Assembly: GCA_934675575.1 (NCBI GenBank)
Contig: CAKUQQ010000006.1
Span: forward strand, 1-64,000
Direction of reading: 5' to 3'
Origin: an uncultured Muribaculaceae bacterium
Lineage (GTDB): Bacteria; Bacteroidota; Bacteroidia; Bacteroidales; Muribaculaceae
DNA length: 64,000 bases
Position numbers and translations under genes: made by a program
Shown here: piece by piece, positions 46,755-54,589 of the stretch
Position numbering within the stretch: the first letter of the stretch is position 1
Layout: each line of letters begins with the position of its first letter
The notes under the pieces: model-generated
Seen by the model: the letters and a program-made list of their open reading frames with translations, nothing else
Databases searched by the model: none
What the model was told of the DNA's origin: nothing

Positions 46755-46785
46755 CAAAGATAATGGAAAACGCGTGTTACTCAAA
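46755..46785 (-). promoter_or_regulatory. Consensus promoter of the DUF5606 gene
   Basis: Minus-strand TTTG (46782-46785), 19-base spacer, TATCTTTG (46755-46762): an exact Bacteroidetes consensus. The ATG at 46725 is 29 bases downstream. Confidence 0.78.
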
Positions 46786-46825
46786 ATAAAATCACGACAA
46801 ACATCTACAGTGGCAAAAGCAGCGC

Positions 46826-47407
46826 TTATAGTGCCTTTTCTTTTTCTAAAAACCTCACTATCTGCGGCAAAATCGGTGTCATTTCGTCGTTAATGACCTC
46901 ATATTCTTTTGCCATATCGTGCGAAACCTTATTCTGATTGCTTATGCGTGCCCTAACCTGCTGAGCCGACAATCCGCTTCTTGCCATAACGCGCCTTATG
47001 CGCAACTCCACTGGAGCCGACACATTTATCACGCCTGTCACCATGCTGTCTAACCCACTTTCATAAAGTATAGCTGACTCCACAAAACAAATACCATTGT
47101 TTTGTGAATCACGCCATTCGGTAAGGTCTTGCTTCACCACAGGGTGAACAATCGAATTAACCTTGTCAAGCAATTCTTTATTATTGAATATCTTGCTACC
47201 CAGCAGCTGCCGGTTGAGCATGCCGCCGACATACACTTCGTCGCCAAAAATTGCAGTCAAACCGTTCTTTATATCTTGCGAAGTGTTCATAAGCCACTTG
47301 GCTTGTGAGTCGCAATCATACACGGCAAAACCCATGAGTTTAAGCACACTCGACACTACGCTCTTACCGCTGCCAATGCCACCTGTTATGCCAAACAATT
47401 TGCACAT
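46826..47407 (-). CDS. coaE: Dephospho-CoA kinase
   Basis: Last step of coenzyme A synthesis; it phosphorylates the 3'-hydroxyl of dephospho-CoA. The 193-residue protein begins MCKLFGITGGIGSGKSVVS, with the P-loop at about 8-15, then YDCDSQAKWLMN, VHPVV and the lid FVESAILYESGLD, and the adenine-binding RIRRVMARSGLSAQQVRARI. The ATG at 47407 is chosen; the longer TTG start at 47419 would overlap the ybbR stop. It follows ybbR directly, as in many Bacteroidetes. Confidence 0.93.
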   Translation of the reverse strand: MCKLFGITGGIGSGKSVVSSVLKLMGFAVYDCDSQAKWLMNTSQDIKNGLTAIFGDEVYVGGMLNRQLLGSKIFNNKELLDKVNSIVHPVVKQDLTEWRDSQNNGICFVESAILYESGLDSMVTGVINVSAPVELRIRRVMARSGLSAQQVRARISNQNKVSHDMAKEYEVINDEMTPILPQIVRFLEKEKAL

Positions 47408-47408
47408 G

Positions 47409-48392
47409 CTATTTTTCAATTATATATTCCACGCTGTCTGGTAGCAACTCTATGTTCTTAAAGACAGCCGGAGCCTCACCCACCATCACAGCCACTTTAT
47501 TTGATTTTGAGCGGAAGTCTATGCCATTATAATCCACAATAGCAGTTATGGGCGCTGTTGGGTTTTTATACTCACTCTTTGGCACAAGATACGATGCCGT
47601 GATTGACGAAGGAAACACAATCACGTTCACACCTTCGGGCTGATTTCTAACACTCACATGCACCGTGCTGCGTTTCTTGATAAGTTGCTCTATCGGCACC
47701 ATTATCGATATGGTTCTTGGCTCAACTCTCGCACCCACTATCGGAGCTATTGTCACTTGGCGGTGAAGCGTGTCGGTCAAGTCTATTTCCTGAACGTGAT
47801 AAGTGTACACCTCATTAATCTCTGCCAAAGTTTCTCTGTCTGAAAACACCAACACCGAGTCTTGGCTTGTCTCCATAGGACCGTTTACCACATACTTTAT
47901 ATTTGGCTCTATATCCATATCATATCTGATAGGCACTTTCTTACCTGGCAGACTTGTGAATTTTAAGTCCAAATGGTCTGGAAGAACTGAGGTAATGGTG
48001 GCCTCACGGTCGAAAGCACGTTTTATTGCGCTCCGGAGCCTTATGGAGTTGACTCTAAGCATACCTGAGTTCAAGTCGCTGTAATCCGAAAAGTTTATTT
48101 TCACCTTAGGAAGTGGCTTGAGCAGATATTTCAAGAATGAAGACCCCTTATCCTTCACCGTGATGGTGATTGTGGTGGGCGGAGTGCTTATCATTGTGAC
48201 ATTTTCTGGTATATTGGTTATCTCCAGAGGTATAGCCATGTCTTGCTGAACATTTTGGTTAAATGTCACAAATCCCCAAAACACAGCGGAAATCAAGACA
48301 AAAAAGAGATAAAGAAGGATAGACTTTGTCTTTGGGGAAGACACGTGCCACCCTTCTTTTGTCGTTTTCGTTTTCCTGTCAAACAACGGCAT
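47409..48392 (-). CDS. YbbR-like domain protein
   Basis: A 327-residue protein anchored by one N-terminal membrane helix (about 28-46: LLYLFFVLISAVFWGFVTF) and exposing YbbR-like beta-rich repeats outside the cytoplasm (about 55-140, 150-240, 240-320). In Gram-positive bacteria YbbR regulates the diadenylate cyclase CdaA, but in Bacteroidetes YbbR proteins are often beside coaE without cdaA, so the role here is unknown. Placed between yajC and coaE, it is in a run of housekeeping genes. Confidence 0.82.
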   Translation of the reverse strand: MPLFDRKTKTTKEGWHVSSPKTKSILLYLFFVLISAVFWGFVTFNQNVQQDMAIPLEITNIPENVTMISTPPTTITITVKDKGSSFLKYLLKPLPKVKINFSDYSDLNSGMLRVNSIRLRSAIKRAFDREATITSVLPDHLDLKFTSLPGKKVPIRYDMDIEPNIKYVVNGPMETSQDSVLVFSDRETLAEINEVYTYHVQEIDLTDTLHRQVTIAPIVGARVEPRTISIMVPIEQLIKKRSTVHVSVRNQPEGVNVIVFPSSITASYLVPKSEYKNPTAPITAIVDYNGIDFRSKSNKVAVMVGEAPAVFKNIELLPDSVEYIIEK

Positions 48393-48434
48393 TTTCTAAA
48401 TTAAAATGTTCTGATTAGCAGAACCGCTTCCTAT

Positions 48435-48761
48435 TTACTTGAGAGCGGCGCCTGACTCTGCTATGTCTTGTGTTGACGGATAAACCGAACCTTTGTCGAT
48501 TTTAATTTTCACATTGTCGGCGATTTCAAGAATAACCACGTTATCCTTGATGTCCTTAATGCGTCCATATACGCCGCCAGCTGTTATCACCTTGTCACCC
48601 GACTTCAGGTCATCACGGAATTTCTTGATTTCTTTTTGCTTCTTTGATTGCGGACGAATCATGAAAAACCAGAAAATAACAACCAGAAGCACAATCATCA
48701 AAATGCTTGACAAGCCGCCACCAGCCTGGGCATTTGCTTGCAATAAAATAGAGTTTAGCAT
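48435..48761 (-). CDS. yajC: Preprotein translocase subunit YajC
   Basis: Small accessory protein of the SecDF-YajC complex in the inner membrane. The 108-residue sequence has a short N-terminal lead, one transmembrane helix (about 17-35: LSSILMIVLLVVIFWFFMI) followed by the diagnostic RPQSKKQKE, and a cytoplasmic domain with GDKVITAGGVYGRIKDI and KIKIDKGSV. A -7 box lies 26 bases upstream, suggesting a promoter for yajC, ybbR and coaE in addition to read-through from nusB. Confidence 0.92.
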   Translation of the reverse strand: MLNSILLQANAQAGGGLSSILMIVLLVVIFWFFMIRPQSKKQKEIKKFRDDLKSGDKVITAGGVYGRIKDIKDNVVILEIADNVKIKIDKGSVYPSTQDIAESGAALK

Positions 48762-48786
48762 AATTATTATTCGTTTTGTTTAGTTG

Positions 48787-48794
48787 CAAATATA
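48787..48794 (-). promoter_or_regulatory. Weak candidate promoter for yajC-ybbR-coaE
   Basis: Minus-strand TATATTTG followed by C, 25 bases upstream of the yajC ATG. No -33 box was seen at standard spacing. Confidence 0.35.
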
Positions 48795-48811
48795 TAAAAA
48801 TAAAACGATTC

Positions 48812-49741
48812 TCAGTTCTTAAACATCTTGCCTGTTGTTTTCAAATGATGAAACACAGTGTTAAGAATACCATTAACAAACTGGCCGCTCTTCCGTGTGC
48901 TGTAGCTCTTGGCAATCTCAATGTATTCGTTGAGAGTTACACGCGTTGGAATTTCTGCATAGCATCTGGCCTCGGTTATTGCCACACACATCACAATTCT
49001 GTCCATAAGCGCAATTCGCTCCGGTTCCCAGCGCTCATCTTTCACAAATTTGTCAATCAGTTCATTGCTTTCGTCCTTCTGCTCAATAGTTTTTTCAAAC
49101 AAGTTTTCTGCAAATTCCTTGTCTTCATCGTCTTTGAATTGTGGCATAAGAGGATTTTCCACCTCGTCCTCAAAGCGTTTGATTGTCTTTACAGCGAACT
49201 GACCCACTATTTCAAGGTCGTCATTCCAGTAAACAGAGCGCGCTTCAAGCTCCTCGCTCAAATCATCATCAGGAAGAATGACATTTTTCAAAAGTTCACG
49301 CCACACGTGGCAATCGCTCTTGAAATCGGTCTTTTCCATTGCCATATACTCCTTATATATGTCAGAGTTCAAAATCTTGTTGAGCATAAGCTTCATGAAT
49401 ATTGCATTGTCGGTCCACGTTATGTGGTTGTCCTCAAAATATTCCTGCAAAGTCTCATTTTCTCTCAGCTTCTCAACTAAGCCGTTGTTCACGAACCTCA
49501 TGTTTGGATTCAAGTCCTCCTCTGTAGGCAAGAACTTGCCCTTGGCCTCCTCAAGCTCATTCTCCTGAAAATCAGTAAGCTCTATAATCAGCTTAAAAAT
49601 AGCATTATATAGCTCGTATGACTTATCCAGGCTTTTCTGAAGTTCTTTTTTTATCGTTGCCATTGTCTTACTGTTCTTTGTCATGTAGTAAGAGTATAGC
49701 ATCTGAACCACTTTAATTCTAATTAGCGTGCGATTAATCAT
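48812..49741 (-). CDS. nusB: Transcription antitermination factor NusB, long Bacteroidetes form
   Basis: Binds boxA RNA with S10 to make rRNA transcription resistant to termination. At 309 residues it is about twice the E. coli protein (139). The C-terminal part is the typical NusB fold: LMDRIVMCVAITEARCYAEIPTRVTLNEYIEIAKSYSTRKSGQFVNGILNTV (about 245-298). The N-terminal half is a partly related helical region beginning MINRTLIRIKVVQMLYSYYMTK, itself NusB-like at its start. The gene lies between recN and yajC, 16 bases after recN, so it is co-transcribed. Confidence 0.88.
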   Translation of the reverse strand: MINRTLIRIKVVQMLYSYYMTKNSKTMATIKKELQKSLDKSYELYNAIFKLIIELTDFQENELEEAKGKFLPTEEDLNPNMRFVNNGLVEKLRENETLQEYFEDNHITWTDNAIFMKLMLNKILNSDIYKEYMAMEKTDFKSDCHVWRELLKNVILPDDDLSEELEARSVYWNDDLEIVGQFAVKTIKRFEDEVENPLMPQFKDDEDKEFAENLFEKTIEQKDESNELIDKFVKDERWEPERIALMDRIVMCVAITEARCYAEIPTRVTLNEYIEIAKSYSTRKSGQFVNGILNTVFHHLKTTGKMFKN

Positions 49742-49757
49742 ATAGTTTAAATAAAAT

Positions 49758-51449
49758 TTATTCTGTTTGTTTTGACTTCAATTTTGTTTTGTCGGCTATA
49801 AGAGCCTTGGCATTGTCGATGGCGGCCTTGTTAACCCCACTTCCACTAAGCATTCTTGCTATCTCTTGCACATGCTCACTGCCGTCAAGCTCTTTCACCT
49901 TAGTTATCGTCACATTGCCTTCATCTACCTTATACACCAGCAAATGATTGTCGGCATAAGCCGCCACTTGTGGCAAATGTGTAATTGCAAACACTTGAAT
50001 GTGCCTTGCTATGCTGCTCATAAGTCCACCCACTTTGCTAGCCACATCGCCAGATATTCCTGTGTCCACTTCGTCAAATATTATTGTGGGCAGATTCATC
50101 GTGTTGGCAATTATCGACTTTATGCAAAGCATGAGTCTGGAAATCTCGCCACCCGATGCAGCGTTATGCACCGGCATAAGCTGCTGGCTGCGGTTGAATG
50201 CAAACAAGAAGTCCACCTTGTCTGTCCCTGTTTCGCTTGGTGCAACAGTGCCAAACGCCACCTCAAACTGCAAATTTTGAAGTGACAACGTCCTTGCAAG
50301 CGTCACAAGTTGGTTTGTGAAACTCTTTGCAGCTTCTTTTCTGCGTGCCGACAGTTTGCCGGCAATGCCGTTTACCGTAGCTTTATGAGCCTCAACCTCG
50401 TGTTCAAGTAGGGCCATGGTCTCATCAGAGTTGTCCATTGAGTCCATTTCAGCCTTAAAATTGTTTCTGATTTTAAGTAGCTCTGCCACCGTGTCAACGT
50501 TATATTTTCTCTCAAGGTCATAAATGACGTTCAGACGGTCTTCCGTTTCTTTAAGCCTCTCCGGGTCAGCAGCCAAGTCCGCTTCAATCCCCGACATTGA
50601 GTGAGCCATGTCTTTCAGTTCTATCAGCACAGAGTCAATCCTGTCGCCAAACCCCTTTATGTCGGCAATCTTATCCTCTATGCCATATAGGCTTTGCTCT
50701 ATCGTTCGCAGATTGTCTATGACCGATGTTCCCTCTCCGTCACCATCAAGAATGTTGTTAGCCCTCCAGAGTGTTTCTTTTATTTCGCCTATGTTCGACA
50801 GTGTTGCCAGCAAAGCCTCCAAATCAGAGTCCTCGTTATCCTGCAAATTCACCTCGTCAAACTGCTTTAGCTGAAAAGCGATATAGTCGCGCTCGGCATT
50901 TCTTCTGGCAAAACCCTCTTTAAGTTCGGCAAGCTCGGTTTCTTTTGCTTTAAGCTGCCTATATTCCGCCTTGTATTCTTCAAGCAATTCGGCATTTTTG
51001 GCAATGACATCAAGAATTTTCAGTTGGAACGACTGCCTTGAGAGCAACATATTGCTGTGCTGCGAATGAATGTCTATTAAGTTGGCCACAAGCTCTTTTA
51101 GAGTCGCCACATTCACAGGACTGTCATTAATAAAAATCCTTGAGCGGCCGCTTGTCCCTATTTCACGCCTTATTATGCACTCCTTTTCAAAGAAGTCGAT
51201 GTCATGATTTGTGAAAAATGAGTGCAACCCATATCCCGACAGGTCAAACTCACCTTCCACCACAGTTTTTCTGTCTTTTTGCCTCACATGGTGCAAATCC
51301 ACACGCTCACCCAAAATCAGTGACAATGCCCCCATGATTATTGACTTACCGGCTCCAGTCTCGCCTGTAATCACAGTCAAGCCATTGTGGAACTTAATTT
51401 CAAGTTCGTCAATCAGCGCATAGTTAGAGATGTAGAGTCGTGACAGCAT
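49758..51449 (-). CDS. recN: DNA repair protein RecN
   Basis: SMC-like ATPase that gathers broken DNA ends during double-strand break repair. The 563-residue protein has Walker A in ITGETGAGKSIIMGALSL (about 28-45), the coiled-coil arms in the middle (about 160-370, rich in Glu/Leu), and the ABC-type signature and Walker B region HNAASGGEISRLMLCIKSI and TIIFDEVDTGISGDVASKVG, followed by the H-loop VFAITHLPQVAAYADNHL. It lies 5 bases after porD, so the order porD, recN, nusB is co-transcribed. Confidence 0.95.
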   Translation of the reverse strand: MLSRLYISNYALIDELEIKFHNGLTVITGETGAGKSIIMGALSLILGERVDLHHVRQKDRKTVVEGEFDLSGYGLHSFFTNHDIDFFEKECIIRREIGTSGRSRIFINDSPVNVATLKELVANLIDIHSQHSNMLLSRQSFQLKILDVIAKNAELLEEYKAEYRQLKAKETELAELKEGFARRNAERDYIAFQLKQFDEVNLQDNEDSDLEALLATLSNIGEIKETLWRANNILDGDGEGTSVIDNLRTIEQSLYGIEDKIADIKGFGDRIDSVLIELKDMAHSMSGIEADLAADPERLKETEDRLNVIYDLERKYNVDTVAELLKIRNNFKAEMDSMDNSDETMALLEHEVEAHKATVNGIAGKLSARRKEAAKSFTNQLVTLARTLSLQNLQFEVAFGTVAPSETGTDKVDFLFAFNRSQQLMPVHNAASGGEISRLMLCIKSIIANTMNLPTIIFDEVDTGISGDVASKVGGLMSSIARHIQVFAITHLPQVAAYADNHLLVYKVDEGNVTITKVKELDGSEHVQEIARMLSGSGVNKAAIDNAKALIADKTKLKSKQTE

Positions 51450-51454
51450 TTGCC

Positions 51455-52387
51455 TTATTGTTGTTCAGTGTCTTCTTTTCTGATTTTATCCAGCCGTTTG
51501 CCTTCCGTTGGGAAGATTGGGTTAAGCACGTCATACACGCTTTGTTTTTCTGTCAAACTTGCTTTTGAGTAAATGTTCACCAACTCATCAAGTTTAGCAT
51601 CGCGAAACATCGACAGGCACACCGACATGGGCGCTGCGTCATACACCTTTTTCAGCAGCGACAACGATTCCGTAATCACGGCGCGGCCTTTATCTACACT
51701 CACCGACATTTGGTCAAGCCCCAAGCGGTGATACTTATACATCAGTTCTCGAATGTCCGACGTGGCCTTGTCGGTATATGCGCTGAGCACCGCGCTTCTG
51801 TTTTTTGTGTCCTCAAACGCCTTCCAGCCTGTTTCTCCAGAGCTTTGCGCCAGCTTCACAATCCTTGCCGCCTTTTCATAATACGGTGTTCCGCCATTTA
51901 GGGAAAAAGTGTCAAAGTCAAGCGCAATTATCATGTAGGCATAAAAATTCAGGATTGCCGTCAAGTTGCTTTGCATTTCCTGCTCCGAAAACACCAATGG
52001 CTCATTCTCCTGATATGTGAAATCTATCTTAGTGTCTTTGAAGTTGATTACAGTGGTTGTGTAAGAGCTGTTATACACTGGCCGTGACGATTGCACTTGC
52101 AAGTCGCCGGTCATCTTGTTTGAGGCATCATCATAGTTGCTTATAGTCAAGTATAACCTGCAATCTATCTTTTCGTTGGCCGAAAATTGCGTTTCTGTCC
52201 ATTTTGTGTCGTTAAGATACTCTGTAATTGCAGTTTTCAGCGTGTTGAATATCTCTTTGTTGGCAGTCTTGACTTTTTCGGAGTTAATCTCCACTTTGCA
52301 GTTAAGCTCTTGCGACGAAGCAGTGCTTGGCTTCGCTAAACAAGCCATGACCATGATGCAGCCCAATATTAATCTACATAACTTCAT
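51455..52387 (-). CDS. porD: PorD-like (DUF4835) protein, T9SS-associated
   Basis: A 310-residue exported protein of the DUF4835 family, which includes PorD, reported among type IX secretion components in Porphyromonas and relatives. A signal peptide (MKLCRLILGCIMVMACLAKPSTASS, cut before QELN) precedes the beta/alpha family domain, with LNDTKWTETQFSANEKIDCRL and the helical part around TPYYEKAARIVKLAQSSGETGW. The ATG at 52387 is the natural start; an upstream in-frame codon at 52441 only adds a non-signal N-terminus. Its close neighbours in other Bacteroidetes are coaBC and recN; coaBC is missing here. Two secreted proteins in this window have sorting-like tails. Confidence 0.82.
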   Translation of the reverse strand: MKLCRLILGCIMVMACLAKPSTASSQELNCKVEINSEKVKTANKEIFNTLKTAITEYLNDTKWTETQFSANEKIDCRLYLTISNYDDASNKMTGDLQVQSSRPVYNSSYTTTVINFKDTKIDFTYQENEPLVFSEQEMQSNLTAILNFYAYMIIALDFDTFSLNGGTPYYEKAARIVKLAQSSGETGWKAFEDTKNRSAVLSAYTDKATSDIRELMYKYHRLGLDQMSVSVDKGRAVITESLSLLKKVYDAAPMSVCLSMFRDAKLDELVNIYSKASLTEKQSVYDVLNPIFPTEGKRLDKIRKEDTEQQ

Positions 52388-52451
52388 CGTAAAAACCAAT
52401 CTTTTAAAAGAAAACGAACAAACTCCTTTGTGCGCACACACGCTGTTGCGC

Positions 52452-53216
52452 TCATTTCTTGCCCCTCAATTTTATTCTTGTGAGCATTTGTTTTGTGTTT
52501 AGCGGAAAATCGCCGTTCATAATCCAGCCATAATAGCCAGTATCGTGCTGCAGCACCTCCTCCACCGGTTTACCCTTATATTTTCCGAAGTTGAACACTT
52601 CCACGCCTTTGTCGTTATATATCATGCGACCAGCCAAATCCACGTTTTTGTTTTGTGTTGAGAATTTGGCCAAAAAGTCAACGCTGTTCTCCAAATTCGG
52701 ATATTTATCCAGTTGTGCTTTAAGCACCTCGTATGTGGCAGCGGTGTCAGCGAGAGCCGAGTGGGCGTCTTCCAGATTTTTTCCGCAATAGAACTTATAG
52801 GCCGCCGACAGGTTGCGCTGCTCCATCTTGTGATATATGGTCTGAACGTCAATAAATTTTCTGCGGCTGAAGTCTATGTCAACACCTGCGTTCAGAAATT
52901 CCTGTGACAGCAGCGGCAGGTCAAACCTGTTGCTGTTGAAGCCAGCTATGTCACAACCCTCAAATGTGTTGGCAAGCTCTTTTGCCACTTCCTTGAATGT
53001 CGGGGCGTTTGCCACATCAGCATCTGTGATGTGGTGTATTTGTGTTGACTCTGGCGGAATCGGCATTCCTGGGTTTATCCTAAGCGTTTTTGTTTCTTTT
53101 TTGCCGTTGGGATAAATCTTGATGTAAGAAATCTCAACTATCTTGTCTTTTGTGATATTGATACCGGTGGTCTCCAAATCAAAAAAGATAAGCGGATTTT
53201 TCAAATTCAGTTCCAT
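52452..53216 (-). CDS. DEDDh 3'-5' exonuclease (DNA polymerase III epsilon-like)
   Basis: A 254-residue nuclease, homologous to the proofreading subunit. The Asp/Glu pair in FFDLETTGI (Exo I, about 12-20), the Exo II Asp in DIAGFNSNRFDLPLLSQEF and the Exo III His/Asp in DAHSALADTAATYEVL give the DEDDh set intact. The part after about 180 (VFNFGKYKGKPVEEVLQHDTGYYGWIM) resembles the extra C-terminal domain found in Bacteroidetes members. It is between dnaN and porD on the same strand. Proofreading with PolC/DnaE is plausible but the protein may be a general exonuclease. Confidence 0.88.
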   Translation of the reverse strand: MELNLKNPLIFFDLETTGINITKDKIVEISYIKIYPNGKKETKTLRINPGMPIPPESTQIHHITDADVANAPTFKEVAKELANTFEGCDIAGFNSNRFDLPLLSQEFLNAGVDIDFSRRKFIDVQTIYHKMEQRNLSAAYKFYCGKNLEDAHSALADTAATYEVLKAQLDKYPNLENSVDFLAKFSTQNKNVDLAGRMIYNDKGVEVFNFGKYKGKPVEEVLQHDTGYYGWIMNGDFPLNTKQMLTRIKLRGKK

Positions 53217-53234
53217 TTAGCCTAAACAAGTTTT

Positions 53235-54353
53235 TTACAGCCTCATTGGCACCAACAAAATAAGCAATTCCTCGTCTTCTTTCTGCTCCGATGGCAAGAA
53301 TATGCCGGCTTTCAGAGGGTCAAGCAACTTGATGCACACATCTTCAGAATCAATGTTTTTAAGCACCTCTTTGATGTTCACATCATTGAACCCTATCGAC
53401 ATCTCATCACCGTCGTAGTCGCACTGCACGCTCTCCTTTGCGGCTGTCGAGAAATTCAAGTCCTGGCTCGACATCAAGATTTCATCTGGGCTAAGCTCCA
53501 GCTTCACCTCTCCTGTGGTGGAGTCAGAAAACACCGACACACGGCGCAATGCGTTAAGCATCGACATTCTGTCCACATTGAGCAGATAGCGTGTTTCTTG
53601 AGGTATCACAGAGTTGTAGTTTGGATAGCGGCCATTGATAAAACGGCAGGTCAGCGAGTAGTCTTTCGACTCAAAAGTTGCGCTCTTGGAGTCGGTTGTG
53701 ATTTTCACCTCGTCGTCATTCTTGTCGAGAATACTGCTCAAAATCGAAGCTGGCTTCGACGGCAATATGAACGACTGCTCCAGACCTATGTTCATGTTCA
53801 ACTCGCGGTATCTCACGAGCTTGTGGGTGTCCGACGACACAAACACTATCTCATCTGGCTTGATGTCCCAGAATATACCTGTCATAACCGGCCTCATCTG
53901 CTCAGTGCTGACCGAGAACAGCGTGTGCTGAATGCCGCTCACAATCTTTTTCGACGGCATCGAGAAGCTGCGAGCCTCCTCCAAGCGTTGTTCTTTCTTT
54001 GGAAATTCATCGCCGTTAATGCCCACAAGGCGAAATTGGCCATGCTCATAGTCAATGGCAATTTCCAGATTATTGTCATCTATGTCAAAGCTCAGTGCAG
54101 TGTCGGGCAGCTCCTTCAGCATCTCAAGCAGCGTCTTGACCTTTGCAGCAAAACTGCCGTTTCCTTCTGGCGACTGTACCTCCACGCTTGTGGTCAGCGT
54201 TGTCTCCAGGTCGCTGCAAGTTATCGTTAGCTGATTGCCTTCAAGAACGAACAGAAAATTGTCCAAGATAGTGATTGTGTTGTTCGAGTTCACAACCTTG
54301 CTTGCTGCTGACAAATGCGAAAGCAACAATTTGCTTTGAATATTGAATTTCAT
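53235..54353 (-). CDS. dnaN: DNA polymerase III beta subunit (sliding clamp)
   Basis: Ring-shaped clamp that tethers polymerase to DNA. The 372-residue protein has three matching domains, with the family signs NTITILDNFLFVLEGNQLTITCSDLE in domain I, GIQHTLFSVSTEQMRPVMTGIFWDI in domain II and LNALRRVSVFSDSTTGEVKL in domain III, and the C-terminal LLVPMRL of the peptide-binding pocket. A consensus promoter lies 38 bases upstream, and the next gene on the same strand begins 19 bases after the stop. It probably begins the whole minus-strand run toward coaE. Confidence 0.97.
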   Translation of the reverse strand: MKFNIQSKLLLSHLSAASKVVNSNNTITILDNFLFVLEGNQLTITCSDLETTLTTSVEVQSPEGNGSFAAKVKTLLEMLKELPDTALSFDIDDNNLEIAIDYEHGQFRLVGINGDEFPKKEQRLEEARSFSMPSKKIVSGIQHTLFSVSTEQMRPVMTGIFWDIKPDEIVFVSSDTHKLVRYRELNMNIGLEQSFILPSKPASILSSILDKNDDEVKITTDSKSATFESKDYSLTCRFINGRYPNYNSVIPQETRYLLNVDRMSMLNALRRVSVFSDSTTGEVKLELSPDEILMSSQDLNFSTAAKESVQCDYDGDEMSIGFNDVNIKEVLKNIDSEDVCIKLLDPLKAGIFLPSEQKEDEELLILLVPMRL

Positions 54354-54391
54354 AACTTTAAGTCTTTTGCTAATTCAGCATTTTAATAATA

Positions 54392-54423
54392 CAAATTTAC
54401 AATTTATCTTCCAACAAACCAAA
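54392..54423 (-). promoter_or_regulatory. Consensus promoter of dnaN
   Basis: Minus-strand TTTG (54420-54423), 20-base spacer, TAAATTTG (54392-54399). The ATG at 54353 is 38 bases downstream. Confidence 0.78.
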
Positions 54424-54506
54424 TCCCCCTCTTAATTATATTCCCCAAATCTCAACGCGCCAGCCCCCTCCGCACCGCCGCATTGTGCCGGTTTGGGCAA
54501 AAAGCA

Positions 54507-54538
54507 GGTGTGCCGGTCACAATCGCGACCGGCACACC
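54507..54538 (-). terminator. Hairpin terminator after the M13 peptidase gene
   Basis: A perfect 12-bp stem (54507-54518 with 54527-54538, arm GGTGTGCCGGTC) and an 8-nt loop. The minus-strand side continues tgctttttgc, a weak U run. Confidence 0.7.
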
Positions 54539-54589
54539 CCATTATTTCGCTAAAGCCACCGCACAAGTCACTGCGGCTAAGCCTCATTA

